From assembly GCF_001659605.2 (NCBI RefSeq), contig NC_035169.2:10252546-10316545 (forward strand): a stretch of 64,000 nt of DNA. The letters are read 5' to 3'. This document shows positions 33,130-45,786 of the stretch, in pieces. Position numbers and translations under genes: made by a program. The first letter of the stretch is position 1. Every line of letters starts with the position of its first letter. The notes below the pieces were generated by a model. The model was not told the DNA's origin. It was given only the letters and a program-made list of their open reading frames with translations, and made no database searches. This DNA comes from Manihot esculenta (lineage: Eukaryota; Streptophyta; Magnoliopsida; Malpighiales; Euphorbiaceae).

Positions 33130-34203
33130 TTATTTACCGATTCGATTTTTATTTTTTAGAGATTTGAAAGAAAAAGTTTGTGGTACAACTTGAGGGAAGA
33201 ATCAAATAAAGTTTATAAAATTCTTAAATCTTTATATACTTTGAAACAAGCATTTAAACAGTATCATGAGAAATTTGACCAAATTTTGTTGAATGATGGT
33301 TTTATATCTGTTGAAGTTAATAAGTGTGTATATACAAAATATATAAATGATGAATCTATGATTATTTGTTTATATGTGGATGATATGCTTATTTTATGTA
33401 CGAGTTACGATATAATTTGTAAATAAAAAAACTTTTTTTGCCTCTAAATTTGATATGAAAGATGTGGGAGAGTCAAATGTGATTTTGGGAGTTAAAATCA
33501 TAAGAAAGAATGATAATCTAATACTATTACAAGAGCATTATATTGAGAAGCTTCTAAGAAAGTTTGGACATTTCGATATCAAACCAGTGAGTATCCTTAT
33601 GATCTTAGCTCTCAATTAAAGAAAAATAGAGGTGACTCTGTTGCTCAATCTGAATATATACAGATCATTGGAAGTATGTTGCATTTAATGAATTTTTCAT
33701 GACTTAATATAACTTATGCTATATGTAGATTGAGTAGGTATACATATAATCCCAATGACAATCATTGAATTGCATTAGTTAGACTAATAAAATATTTCAG
33801 AGGTACCATGAACTATGGTATCTTATATAGTGGATTTCCTGCTATATTAGAATGATACAGTGATGCTAACTGGATTTTAGATTCAGATGAGATAAAATCC
33901 ACTAGTGATTATGTATTCACTCTAGAAGGTGGTGCAATTACATGAAAATCAATCAAACAAAATATCATTGCTAAATCCACTATGGAGTCAGAGTTTATTG
34001 CTCTGGAATTAGCTGAAACTGAAGCTGAGTGGCTAAGAAACTTCTTAGCAAATATTCCGTCAGGAATAAAACCAACACCATCTGTATCAATGCATTGCGA
34101 TTGTCAAACGGCAATAGTCATTGCAAAGAATAAAACTTTCAATGGTAAGAATAGACATATTCGTCTAAAACATAATGTTATTAAACAGCCGCTGAAAGAT
34201 TGA
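33130..34203 (+). pseudogene. copia Pol remnant: reverse transcriptase and RNase H
   Basis: The frame 33,178-33,426 shows VYKILKSLYTLKQAFKQYHE and the catalytic LYVDDML box. After a stop and frame breaks, 33,982-34,203 shows the copia RNase H end (MESEFIALELAETEAEWLRN, CDCQTAIVIAKN, RHIRLKHN). Family order is kept but at least two stops interrupt it. Confidence 0.85.
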
Positions 34204-34876
34204 ACTATTTTCATTGATTTATGTGAAATAAGAAGTGAATTTAGCCGATCCTCTAACTAAACTTTTAGAGAGAAAACTAATATATGAAACATCAAGGGGA
34301 ATAGAACTTGAGCCAATTTGAAATTAACAGTAATAGAAACCTAACCTTTGTGATTGGAGATCCCATAAAATAGGTTCATATGGCTGATAACAAGTCACTT
34401 GTTAGTTGTGTTATCACAATTTGTCGTTGTCTCTTTCTATGGTGTGAGAAGTGTTAAACGCATTAATGAGAGGATGAGATGAAAACTCTTAATGATTTTC
34501 ATATTCCTTTGTGGGTGATGTATAAATTGCAGTAAAATCTTGATGATATCACCTATATAAGTGTGAAGTGGGGCCACTTCTATGAGATTATGCCATAATC
34601 TCTAGAGCACTTATGAACTACCATGCGCGTGCATAGCCTATTAGCGGAAAACAGTATCGACAACAAAATCTATGAAGTGTTATGAGATTGATGAAATATT
34701 AGCATACAAAAAAGAGGTTTTTATTCATAGAAACAAAAGTTTCACCGATTACTCTGTATGTTAAGTCTTATTAATCTAGATCTAGTTCATAGTCTAAAAG
34801 ACACCAAATTTGAAATATATACACTAAATTTTTAAATCCAGCAATGAAAAATCTTTTGAAATATGTGGGAGATTAT

Positions 34877-35276
34877 TGTAAATTAATTTAGATTTCAAAA
34901 GATTTTGTGGTCATTGAAAATTTTATGATCATTACATATTTTATTTGTGAGATTTTTTATTTTGCAAATTTGATATTTAAATCTAATATTAAATTTAGCC
35001 ATTGTGATTTTATTATATTATTTCAAAATTTTTATAACCGCTTATAACGATCAGTTTTTTCACTATAAATAACCTCCATTTTTATATATATAAAAAAAAA
35101 AACACTTTCATTTTTCTAGTTTATTCTTTCTCTTCTCTATATTTTCTGTTGGTTTTTTGTTATCCTAATCCTGAAAATTAAATTTTAGAAAAATCTATTT
35201 AATCCTGAAAGTTTATAAAATAAATACAGTATCCAACATGACTCAAGTTTTATTATTTTATCTTATTTTTTCAATA
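34877..35276 (+). repeat. 3' LTR of the copia element
   Basis: A 400-bp LTR after GTGGGAGATTAT, with the flanking word AGTAGAGT at 35,277-35,284. Confidence 0.8.
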
Positions 35277-35284
35277 AGTAGAGT

Positions 35285-36009
35285 ATTATTAATTCAAAGA
35301 TTCAATTAAATTTTAACTTAAATTATAAAATAAGTTAATTCAATTGTGCATTCTATTTCTAAAGAAGCTATTTTATATATTAATTTTCTCTTTGAAAGAT
35401 ATTTTTAAATTCTTTACCTGATATTTCAAATTCTTATTTTTTTAGGATTTTCTCATTTTCGCCCTTCAAGTTTTAGATTGAGTGTAATGAGATGGCCTAC
35501 TGAGTTAAACTAGTTGAATTTAATTCGATTAAATTTTTTTAAAATTTTTATTTTAATAAAAAAATAATTTTAAAAAAATAATATAACCAATTAAATGTTT
35601 GGATTGAATAGTTAATATTTTAATTTTAATTTTTAAATCTTTAATTAATATAAATTCAAATTATTAAATTAAGTTATTGTGCAATAGTATCATATTAATG
35701 CTGAAAAGTTTTTTTTTTTCCTAATTTTTTGCAGCGAAATGACTTAATCTACCTTAAAAATATCTCCGTAATATACTTTTAAATAAAGAAGAGATATTTA
35801 TCGAAAAAGTTTACTTTAACTTATTTTTAATTTTTTTATCCAATTTAATTGAAAATTTCAGAAATTAAGTCTTTTAATATACGAACTAAATTAAAAAATT
35901 AAAAGAAATTTATATAATAAGTTAAAAAGGGAAAAAAAATCCCTGCAATAAGTTAAGAAGGAAATAAAAAAGTAAAAAAAAAATCATCCAGCAATTTAAA
36001 GAAATTAAG
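35285..36009. other. AT-rich intergenic DNA
   Basis: No gene or recognised element. The DNA is very AT-rich with long A and T runs. Confidence 0.6.
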
Positions 36010-36018
36010 TTCTTAATT

Positions 36019-36704
36019 CCCTTATGCTAATGATCTTATGGGCTTTGTGGCAAAATAGGAACAATGTTGTATGGAAGGGTCAGGGTCAGACTGCGAATGG
36101 TGTGTTCTTCATGGCTCTAAATTTTTTGCAGCAATGGAAAGCAGCCCGGGTCGTGTCCTCAGTAAGCACCATTGTCGACCCGGCTCGCCCGATCTGGTCT
36201 CCTCCGCCGCACGGTTGGATCAAGGCGAACATTGACGCCTCTTTAAGCTTGCAACGAGGTTCGGTAGGTTTCGGTTGTGTAATCCGGAAGGATGATGGGA
36301 GTTTTGTGGCTGCTAGAGCAGGCTCTTTTTATAGCCAGATGGATGCAAAGTGTGCTGAAGCTATAGCATTCCGGGAAGCATTGAGCTGGATTAAAGAGTG
36401 TGGATGGAATCAGAGTTCTTTTCGAATTGGATGCTCAGGTACTTGTGATGTCAGTTAATTGTGTTTTGTTAGATGATTTATCGTCTTTTGGCATTTTGGT
36501 TCAAGATTGTAAACTGCTTCTATCTAGTTATGAGGAAGCAAAGTGTGTTTTTGTTCATAGATCTGCGAATGATGTCGCTCATGTTCTAGCAACATCGGCT
36601 CATTCTGAGTCAGGTCAAGGAGTTTGGATTGATATCCCTCCTCCTCATATTGTTTCTTTATTCTCTTTGAATTAATGAAATTTTCTTGTTATTTAAAAAA
36701 AAAA
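36019..36704 (+). mobile_element. 5'-truncated LINE: RNase H end with poly(A) and target duplication
   Basis: The 9-bp duplication TTCTTAATT flanks it (36,010-36,018 and 36,705-36,713) and a poly(A) run precedes the right copy, the mark of LINE insertion. The frame from 36,024 (ILWALWQNRNNVVWK, PPPHGWIKANIDAS, GFGCVIRKDDGSF) is the linker and RNase H start. A +1 shift near 36,425 moves reading to a second frame (ELDAQVLVMSVN, VHRSANDVAHVLA) that ends at 36,675. Apart from the shift it is well kept, so the insertion is fairly recent compared with 16,438-19,980. Confidence 0.9.
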
Positions 36705-36713
36705 TTCTTAATT

Positions 36714-38110
36714 ATTAAGCAAAATTAAAAAACCGATAAATTTATTAAAAAATAAATATTTTAAATTAATTTAGATAAAAACATATAAAAAAGAAAAAGA
36801 GACCATCAATGCGGGCGCGTCCTACGTTTGGAGATGGAAGAGGAAGTTTCATAAAGGGTTTGGCGCTTTTTTAATTCCTTTTTTGCCCTTAATCTGCCGA
36901 CGTTTTAACCACCAAAGACACAGATGTTAGAGTGACGTGACATTGACATTGACGCTAGTGAAGGGTAAAATAAAAAAGTTAATAAGTAATATTTTAATAT
37001 AATTTTTAAAATTAAAAATTAATTAATAATTTTTTATAGCATAAAAATTAAATAATATATATATTTTTTTATATTTTCTGAATGCAACCCAATTAGAGAA
37101 CCTCATCCCAAATTTGGGAAAATGATTGCCACCAAAAAGTATAAGAGATTTAGGGCAATTTTAGAAGAAGCTATGCAGATAGATAAAGAGAGAAATTTTA
37201 CTAATTTCCCATGAAGAGGTGAAATCTAGTGGTCCTTTAGCATGATGATTAATCCTAAGCTACCCTTGTCCAAACCCATTCTCATAGCCATAAGTCATTG
37301 AGTCCTCATCTCTTTGTCTGTCTGTGAAATAAAGGGGCATGTGATTTAAAAGGCAATCAAAGTGCCTTTATGGCTAATACTTTTATGAGAAATATTAGTA
37401 TTAAAATAGTGGTTTCACACCACAAAAATTAAAAAAAATTTACCATTTAATTTTTAAATATTATTAAATCATCCATTTAATTTTAAAAAAATTATTAAAT
37501 TTTTTTATTTTTTCCGAATCAGTCCTTCCATTCAATTTTATCTATTTTTATCGTTTTTCATCTTCCTCCTCTTCTTTTTTCTAACTTTTTTTTATTTAAG
37601 AAAGAAAAGAAAAAAAATACTATTTTATTAAAAAAAAAATAAAAATATTTAAAGATATAACAATTAATTTATTAATAATGACAATATATAAAAAATAAAT
37701 AATAAATCTCCTAAAATAAAAAGAAAAATTTTCTCAAGCATATTGCAGACCTTCTGAATTCCTAAAATTATTGGTGTAAATTAGTCTTTAATTGAAAAAA
37801 TAATATTGCAAAACTATATAACTGATCTCAATTAATTTGAAATTAAAATTTGATTATTATTGTATTTCATCTGCAATTTGTTATGAGGTTTAGATTTCGC
37901 CATTAGCTGGTTTTAGGATTGCTGGAAAAGCATATTTTATATTCTTGCCGGATGGGGATAGGTATATAATTATTTTCATATACATTAAAAAAATATATAA
38001 TCAATATATAAATTAATAAATTTTACTTTGATAAATTTAATTTTATATATCCTTTTTGTCCATTCATATTATTTTATTATTAAATTAATATGTGATACAA
38101 CTCTGGTAAG
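36714..38110. other. Intergenic DNA, no gene seen
   Basis: AT-rich, with one less AT-rich part at about 36,805-36,965 and 37,080-37,370. No long frame or repeat signature was found there. Confidence 0.55.
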
Positions 38111-39296
38111 GTGCTACAAAATATCAGACTATCAGCGACAGATTTTTCTGTCGTTAAAAGGTAAAACTATCAGTGACGATTTCTGACGGACTCAAATTCG
38201 TTGCTTAAAGTCATGTCGCTAATTTTTTCTGATAGATCAAAATTCTATCGAAAATAGTAGCGACAGATTTCCGACGAATCTGAACTCCGTTAGATAAATT
38301 TGCGATGGCTTTTCCGACGGATAGTTCCGTTGAAAATGTTTGTGATGAATGTTGTTCGTCGCTAAATCCATCAAAAATTCCAGATGAACAATCCATCGCT
38401 AATCTGCAACAGAAAATTTCCGTCCAAAATATTAACACATTTTAATAAATATTCTCATAAATCCATCGCTAATCTGTTAAAATTCAATTACAAAAAATAA
38501 TTTTCTGTTTTAATACTTAACAATATTCATAAAATTTAAAACTAATCTATCAGTTTGTTGGATTATCTGATAAAAAAGTAGAATCTGCAATTGTGTTATG
38601 CGGTGAAAATCTTTTTTTATTCTTCAATTATTTCATCTGATCTTTTATTTGTTTTTCTATCTGCACTCGCATTTGCTTTTGCATTTGCTCAATGTCTTCT
38701 TCCATTTTGATTCGGTTTTGCTCTAATATTTGTTCAAACTCCTCTAAAGAAGACATAGTTTGAGAAAGTCTTCCAAGATGAGCTGATGTGCATGAGAAAG
38801 ATGCAGTTGGAGTTCCTGATTTTGCAATATCAAAAGATCCAAAACCTTAAACACTCCCTTTACTACTTTTAGAAATTTCAATCCACTTATTCAAATAAAA
38901 AGCAGATTGACTTTTACAATTGTCATTCACATTTCAGCAATGTCACTCAAATAAACTTCCTAAGTAAAAAAAGAAAATATAATAAACATTTCATTAACCA
39001 TACACAATGGCGGCGAGCGGCAGTGGCCGCTACAACAGCAGCGGCAGCGGGAACACCAGCAGCAACGAGCGACGAGTGCAACGGTAGCGGGAACAGCAGT
39101 AGCGGCAGCAGCGACAACAACAATAAAGAGAAGGGTCTGGCACCGAGAAGAGGAGAGAAAGACAGCGACTGAATCAAAAGAGAGGATGAAAATATAAAAA
39201 TAAAATATTCGTCGCTGCTCCGTCGCTAACTTTTTTTTCCGACGGAAGTAATTTCTGTCACTAAATCCATCGCTAATAGTCCATTTTTTTGTGATG
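38111..39296. mobile_element. CACTA-like non-autonomous DNA transposon
   Basis: The left end (GTGCTACAAAATATCAGACT, then ATCAGCGACAGATTT) and the inverted right end (GCATCACAAAAAAATGGACT, then ATTAGCGATGGATTT) match. They resemble the CACTACAAAAAA ends of plant CACTA elements. Subterminal words of the 'ccgtcgctaa' and 'tccgacgga' type recur in both orientations at 38,140-38,430 and 39,205-39,270, as in this superfamily. No transposase is present. A GC-rich stretch (39,005-39,130) of 'ggcagcgg' and 'caacag' words sits inside. Confidence 0.7.
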
Positions 39297-39769
39297 CACA
39301 TGGTTATAAAATCTCAAAGCTCCCCAATCCCACTACCCAAAACCTATGTTATAAAGAAAATGATTTGACATCCCATTGTTAATTAGGGTTTCAATTAATT
39401 GAAAGAAAATGATTTGCCATCCCATTGTTAATTAATGTTTCAATTAATTGAAAAAGGGCTAGAGAGTATCAATAGAGGGCACCTAGCAATTCTTCCAACT
39501 CATTATTTTTTCTGATAAAAAAATTAAAATTAAAAATCATAGTTTTGGACCTTTTGGTTAAAAATGGTTAGCAAGTAGCTACGAAAAATGAATATCAAAA
39601 TTGGAATCTTATTGAGAGATATTTCGTAAAGGATAAATTTTAAACCTATCCAATTATATATATTTTGACCAATAAAAAAATTATATAGGCTGAAATTATA
39701 ATAGACCCCATTTATAATATTATATTAATGACTTTTATTTGATTTGACGGCTACAAATTTTCTTTTTTA
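39297..39769. other. AT-rich spacer with a direct repeat
   Basis: The block 'aaaatgatttg(a/c)catccca' followed by 'ttgttaattag/a.gtttcaatt' occurs twice in tandem at 39,357-39,405 and 39,405-39,452. No gene is seen. Confidence 0.6.
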
Positions 39770-40563
39770 GGGTTAAAATGTTGGGATGGCTCCTCAGCCT
39801 AGAAAGTGGATTTATTCTCTTCCATTTCTGAGCGGGATCATATGAATAAATAAATATTTTTTTTATTTCTTTGTAGATCTATGGTTTTAATGAGAAATTC
39901 TCTTAATCTGTTGGATTTCAGTTTTTATATATGGGTATTTTGTCAGTTTATATTATTATGTTGCATGCAAGTTCTCAATGGCACTTTTATTTTAGCGATC
40001 TTTGCATGTAATGGAGTAAGAAAGTTTTCTCACCCTTGTCGTATGTTATGCTCCAATAAGTAGCCAATCTATTTTGGTTGTAGAAGAGTTTCTTAATCTT
40101 GGTTCATAGAGCATCTGGGATCTTCTGTTGTCTCTTCCTTGAAAGAGCGTTTGATCTCTGTGGCTTGAAGACTGCCGATGTGATTTTCATTGTGTTCTCT
40201 TCCACAACTCAGGTGGCAGTTTGTTCTTTAATGATTTTGGCTTTTGTGACTCATACAGGATCTTGGTGTGGCTTGATGGTGCAAATTTGGTGCTCCATAG
40301 TTGTTTTCCTTCTTCGATGATTTGTTATTTCTTCCCCTTGGCTGGTTCCAAGCAGTGACCGATCAGAGCCATCTTGCAGCCAAAAAGCTAGGGCTTAGTT
40401 TGGTTTGGGTTGGGCTTGAGTCGTGTGGGCTTAGACCTTCTTTGGTTTTTTATACGTAGCTTTTTTTTTCTGTTTAAACTTCAAAACCTTTTATATATTG
40501 GGTATATCCTTGTAGGCTTAAAATCCCTCTTCAATATATTGACTTTGAAAAAAAAAAAAAAAG
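39770..40563 (+). mobile_element. Retroposon with poly(A), probably a LINE 3' part
   Basis: A T-rich, GGGCTT-containing 3' part (about 40,385-40,545) resembling plant LINE 3' UTRs ends in a run of about 15 A at 40,549-40,563. The open frames inside are short and unrecognised. It sits directly before the hAT transposase remnant and may have replaced or split its 5' part. No target duplication was found. Confidence 0.5.
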
Positions 40564-40670
40564 GCTATCTTCTTTAGCCTCACTCAAATTATTTTCTCTA
40601 TCTAGCCTTTTAGGGAGAGAATTCTCTCTCTTTTTTAATCATTTTCTTTCTTGGATTGAAAATTAGGTGA

Positions 40671-41628
40671 AGAAGTTACAAGGATGTGCCTACTTATGAT
40701 GATTGGGAAATGGCAAAAAGAGTTACAGAAAAATTAGAAACTTTTCATAGCATCACTGAAATATTTTCTATGAGAAAATATCCAACTTCTAATTGTTTTT
40801 TCATTTCCATTTGCCAATTGCGAAATTCAATAGTGGAATGGATGAGTTCTGATGATGATGTTATAAGGTCAATGTCTGCTAGAATGTTTGAAAAATTTGA
40901 AAAATATTGGAGTGTGGTTCACATTGTTTTGGCTGTTGCTGTCATATTGGATCCACGGTATATGATAAAAGTGGTGGAGTACTGTTTTTCAATGATTTAT
41001 GGTGATGATGCATCAAATGATATTGAACAAGTTAAGGTTACTTGTTACAACTTACTTAATGATAACCAATCTCGAGCTTTCAAGCCAAAATCTCAAAGTT
41101 CATCTTCAGTTCCATCTATTTCAATTTCAGAAAATCAAGGTTCTTTGAAGAAAGACTTTAGTAATCTAGTTGCATTTCTTAATTCTTCTTCCACTAGTGT
41201 TCATGTGAAATCTGAATTAAATCATTATCTTGAAGAGCATGTTTTGCCATGGATGCAAGAATTTGATATTCTTAATTGGTGGAAGACAAATGAGATAAAA
41301 TATTCTACACTACAAATGATTGCTACAGATTTTTTGGCTATACCTGTGTCTTCAGTTGCATCTGAGTTTGCTTTTAGTACTGGAGGTAGAGTTGTTAGTA
41401 TTCATAGAAGTAGACTCCATGAAGATACTTTGGAAGCATTGATGTGCTCACAAAATTGGTTATGGTCAGAAATTGAAGGTAATTACAACAATAAACTCTT
41501 ATTTTTATTTTATTTTATTTTAATGTAAAGTCGATAAATGTTAATAATTTTTTCTATATTACTATGTAGCTGGTTGTTCAAATGAGAGTATATCTTGTTT
41601 ATGGGATGCTGAGGGCGATGTGAATTAA
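40671..41628 (+). pseudogene. hAT-family transposase, C-terminal half
   Basis: The frame runs from 40,671, with no start codon and a stop just upstream, to 41,478. A GT...AG intron (41,479-41,569) leads to a short last exon ending at 41,628. Recognisable parts are PTYDDWEMAKRVTEKLETFH, the LDPRYM motif, a Ser-rich linker, and the dimerisation region (LNWWKTNEIKYSTLQMIATD, IPVSSVASEFAFSTGGRVV, RSRLHEDTLEALMCSQNWL). This is the Ac-like plant hAT type (ZBED/RICESLEEPER-like). The BED finger and first catalytic residues are missing. The surviving part has no internal stop. Confidence 0.88.
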
Positions 41629-41792
41629 ATAATGCATTTTACAATTTTAATATGTAAGTTTGATTTTTATTCTTTTTTTATTACATTATTTTTTATAATA
41701 ATGTGTATTATTTTGCAACTGTGATATTCTAATTTTTATGTATTTGTGTTTTTGAATGTTTTCAAGCACAATGTAATATTGGATATTGAAAT

Positions 41793-44048
41793 TGTAACGA
41801 CCCCAAAATGGACCGTCACCGGCGCTAGGATTCAGGTCGGCTTAAGGCCGCCAGAACCCGTAGCAAGCCTGCTGTACTCTCTGTGTACCTGTAAATCTCA
41901 TACATGATCATACATTTTCTGTGAAAATAAAAACTCTTTTCTGAACCAAGGCTTAACCTGTGCATGCACTATCTCTGTACTCTGTACTCTGTACTCTGTA
42001 CTCTGTACCCCTGACTAGAGCTTGCTCTAGATGGGTTAACTCATACCTGTTAAGCCTGGTAGTAAAACATATATACATATACAGATCACGTACATAACAA
42101 AAGATTTACAACACAACACAACTAAGTCAAGCACAACTTTAACACAACTATTACATCTCTTTAAAATTACATGTCCACTCTAAGTTATTACAAGTCTCTT
42201 TACTCTTTCTGTACTTTGTTGGATTGTCCCTGTACACTGGACACTGAACCTACAAAACTGGGGTTAAGGGAGTGGGATGAGCTCTATAGCCCAGTGAGTA
42301 GAACAGGAAAACATCTCAGTAAAATATGATCTCATGGAATGCACCATATCACAAACAATCCACATCAAGGTAAACCTGTCACCACATAGTCCCAATAACT
42401 CTGTGCCAGGGCGTAGAATCGAGCACCTGGTCTTCCTGTCATATATATATGTGTATATAACACCTCTGTACTTACCATTGCCAGGGCGTAGTCAAAGGCT
42501 CCTGGTCTTTACTATAACTGCCAGGGCGTAGTCAAAGGCTCCTGGTCTTTACTATACCTGCCAGGGCATAGTCAAAGGCTCCTGGACTTCCTGTCTGAGA
42601 CTACTGGATCATTCAGCATTCACCCACACCAACAATATAGCTATGCAATGCAACATCTTTGTGAGTTCTAATGCAATCAACCTATTGCATAAACATGATC
42701 CATGAAAGATGCTAAAAGCAGTTAATGTCTTAATTAAAACGAGTCATAAGTTTAGTTCCACTCACCTCTGGCTAACTGGACTGACTCTGCAGGCTTTGAA
42801 AACTCTGAGCAGGACTCACTGCTGCTCTCTCTGGTTCCTCTGGTCTGTACCTATACAGATAGACTTACATGAGGGACCAAACTAGCTTATGAACCACTCT
42901 ATTAAACTCCCCAAGAATCCCCTTAAACTCACTCTAACACCTATGCAAAGCATGCAAAGGAAAGCTGGACAGGACACTTTCAGCGGCAGGTTCGGCGGCC
43001 GAAAGTCCTCTCCAGAGATGAAACTCAAGCACCTTCGGCGCCCGAAACTCTACTTTCGGCAGCCGAACCCTTTCGGGGGCAAGTTTCGGAGGCCAAAAGG
43101 CATTCCAGAGACGAAAGTCTCTAACCTTCGGCGGCACCTTCGGCGGCCGAACTTCCCTCCAGAGCCGAAAGTCCAAAAGCTCGGGGGCAAGCTTGGGCAG
43201 CCGAAGCCACCTCCTCATGGGTTCGGCGGCCGAATGCACCTTCGGCGGCCGAACCTGAGTTCATCAGCAGGGCAGAAACTTGCCCTGCCTCTCGCCAAAA
43301 TGCACCAATTCTCCCCAAACTCAACCATCTCAATTCCTCAACTTGCATACACTCATGTATATGCTCAAAGGGGTCATCAACTACCTAAAAACCCCAACAA
43401 CACATAACATACAACACATATACAAGCTTTTCTCACAAAATCATCAAAACCTCACAAATAACCCTATTCATGCAACTCTCTCCATAAACCCCATAAAACC
43501 TTCAAAAAACATAAAAACAAGCTCAGGATCTTCACTTACCCCTTGAAATCAAGAAGATGAACGATCCTAACGTGGCGTTTTGGAGCAACTCTCCTTCAAA
43601 CTCTCCAAACTTCACAGCTTTGAGTTTTTAGCTTAAAACCTTCAAAATAACATAAACACTAATCAAACCTGTGCAAGATTTGATGAAAACATGTCAAATA
43701 CGCAAGAAGGACAGAGTCTCACCTCAAAAATCGAAAGGAAGCGGCGTGCCTTATCCTTTCAACCGACTGAGGGCCATTTATAGGTGGCTGGCCAGACCAC
43801 CTTCGGCGGCCTATCGTGAAACCGAAAGCCATGCATGTTCGGCGGCCGAACCTCAACTTCGGCGGCCGAACCTGGCTTTTCTGCCTTGGTTCAATTCCTT
43901 CAAAAACTCATTTCCTTAGGCTTTAAAAACTATAAAACATACCAAAACATGTTAGAAAAACATCACTCTCACCCTTCTAGAGACTTTTGACATCCGAAAC
44001 TCCATCGGAAAGTAGAATTCCGATGCCGGACTCTAGCCGGGTATTACA
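41793..44048 (-). repeat. 3' LTR of the complete chromovirus
   Basis: A 2,256-bp LTR, TGTAATACCC...GTTACA on the minus strand. It includes a (CTCTGTA)n tract (41,976-42,006), three tandem 'gccagggcgtag' units (about 42,478-42,590), many CGGCGGCCG palindromes (42,985-43,260 and 43,800-43,875) and a minus-strand TATA-like box at 43,776-43,782. The short overlapping frames here are not genes. Confidence 0.95.
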
Positions 44049-44061
44049 TTCTCCCCCCCTT
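44049..44061 (-). other. Polypurine tract
   Basis: AAGGGGGGGAGAA on the minus strand, directly beside the 3' LTR: the expected plus-strand primer of an LTR retrotransposon. Confidence 0.85.
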
Positions 44062-44127
44062 AAGAACATTTGTCCTCGAATGTTCCTAAAAACAACAAAT
44101 AAACACATAAAAAGGAGGAAACTAACC

Positions 44128-45786
44128 TCAAAACAAATATGGATACTGTTGGAACATAGACTCCCGCGTCTCCCAGGTGCATTCTTCTAGATTATGGTGG
44201 TTCCACAGAACTTTCACCATTGGGATCTCTTTGTTTCTTAGCTGTCTGATCTGTGTGTCCAGAATCCGCACTGGCTGCTCTATATAGGTGAGATCTGTAA
44301 GAATCTCCACCTCAGGCTCACTCAGAACCTGATTCGGATCTGACACAAACTGCCGTAGCATAGAAACATGAAATACCGGGTGAATTCTCTCCATCGAAGC
44401 AGGTAAATCTAGCTTATACGACACATTTCCGATCCTCTGTAAAATCTCAAAGGGTCCAATGTATCGTGGAGCTAACTTACCCTTCTTTCCAAACCGAACC
44501 ACTCCTTTCATTGGAGACACTTTAAGCAATACCCAATTACCCTTCTGGAACTCTAACTGCTTTCTGCGAACATCTGCATAACTTTTCTGTCTACTCTGAG
44601 CTGTTCTGATTCTCTCTCTGATTATGGGCACCACTATACTGGTCATCTCTACTAACTCTGGCCCTGCAAGAGCCTTCTCTCCTATCTCTTCCCAGCAAAC
44701 AGGTGATCTGCACTTCCTCCCATACAAAGCTTCATAAGGAGCCATCCCTATGCTAGCATGATGGCTGTTATTGTAGGCAAACTCCACCAAAGGTAGATGC
44801 TGCTTCCAAGAACCGCCAAAGTCTAACACACACAGTCGAAGCATATCCTCTATGGTCTGGATGGTCCTCTCTGACTGTCCATCAGTCTGTGGGTGGAAAG
44901 CAGTGCTAAAATCCAACCTCGTGCCCATCGCACTCTGCAAACTTCGCCAAAATCTGGAAGTGAACTGAGGTCCTCTGTCTGAAAATATAGACACTGGAAC
45001 TCCATGTAAGCTCACGATCTCATCTAGATAAACCTGTGCCAACTTATCCACAGAATAGTTACTCCTAACTGGAATGAAATGAGCAGATTTCGTGAGTCTG
45101 TCCACAATCACCCATATGGAGTCTATCTTATTGGACGTTGCCGGTAAGCCTACTACAAAATCCATAGTTATGTTCTCCCATTTCCATTCTGGAATCGGCA
45201 GTGGGTTAAGCATTCCTGCTGGTTTCTGATGTTCTAGTTTCACCCTCTGACAAACCTCACAGGCTGTCACAAACTGCGCCACTTCTTTCTTCATGGCTGG
45301 CCACCAATAGACTCTTTTCAGATCCTGGTACATCTTGGTGGCTCCTGGGTGAACACTATACCTCGCATTATGAGCTTCCCTCATAATGTCTTCCTTCACA
45401 CTGCTCCTATCTGGTACACAAAGTCGACTCCCATAATGGAGGATCCCTTTGCTGTCAAATCTGAACTCTGCACTGTTGCCTGACTGAACAGTCCTGGCAA
45501 TTTTCATCAACACTGGGTCCTCGTGCTGTCTCTGAGCTATATGCTCCAGAAACACAGGTGTCACTCTCATCTGTGCTATCAACGCACCTGTACCAGACAA
45601 CTCTAGCTGTAACCCCTCTTCTAAGAGCTTGTAAAGCTCCATCACGACTGGTCTCCGCTCTGCTACAATATGGGATAAACTGCCTAGTGACTTCCGGCTT
45701 AGGGCGTTTGCCACAACATTCGCCTTACCCGGATGATACTGGATCTTACAATCATAATCACTGAGCAATTCTACCCATCTTCTCTG
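44128..45786 (-). pseudogene. Chromovirus Pol, second part: RNase H end, integrase, chromodomain
   Basis: Continues in frame after the stop at 45,789-45,787. The RNase H end (LLSDYDCKIQYHPGKANVVA) is followed by the integrase HHCC finger (HPGATKMYQDLKRVYWWPAM then CEVCQRVK). The catalytic D...D...E core shows as MDFVVGLP, SIFSDRGPQFTSRFW and FHPQTDGQSERTIQTIEDML. A GPFEILQRIG region and a C-terminal chromodomain-like segment (LRNKEIPMVKVLWNHHNLEE then CTWETRESM) close it at the TGA at 44,128. A chromodomain places it among chromoviruses. The part is free of stops but cut off from Gag and RT by the upstream nonsense codons. Confidence 0.93.

Larger units (their letters stand above)
30659..35276 (+). 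mobile_element. Decayed Ty1/copia retrotransposon
   Basis: LTR-like ends lie at 30,659-31,078 and 34,877-35,276. Both start TGTAAA.TTAATTTA and end at 'tttt.caa(c/t)a', and match along their length with many substitutions. An identical 8-bp word, AGTAGAGT, flanks the whole element (30,651-30,658 and 35,277-35,284); copia elements normally make 5 bp. ATGTGGGAGATT just before the 3' LTR is the usual copia polypurine zone. The interior keeps only parts of reverse transcriptase and RNase H, plus a LINE fragment. No primer site, Gag or integrase was recognised. Confidence 0.85.

Noticed and set aside
38211..39301. Ala/Val- and Cys-rich minus-strand frames
   Set aside because: Inside the CACTA-like element and generated by its GC-rich tract and subterminal repeats.
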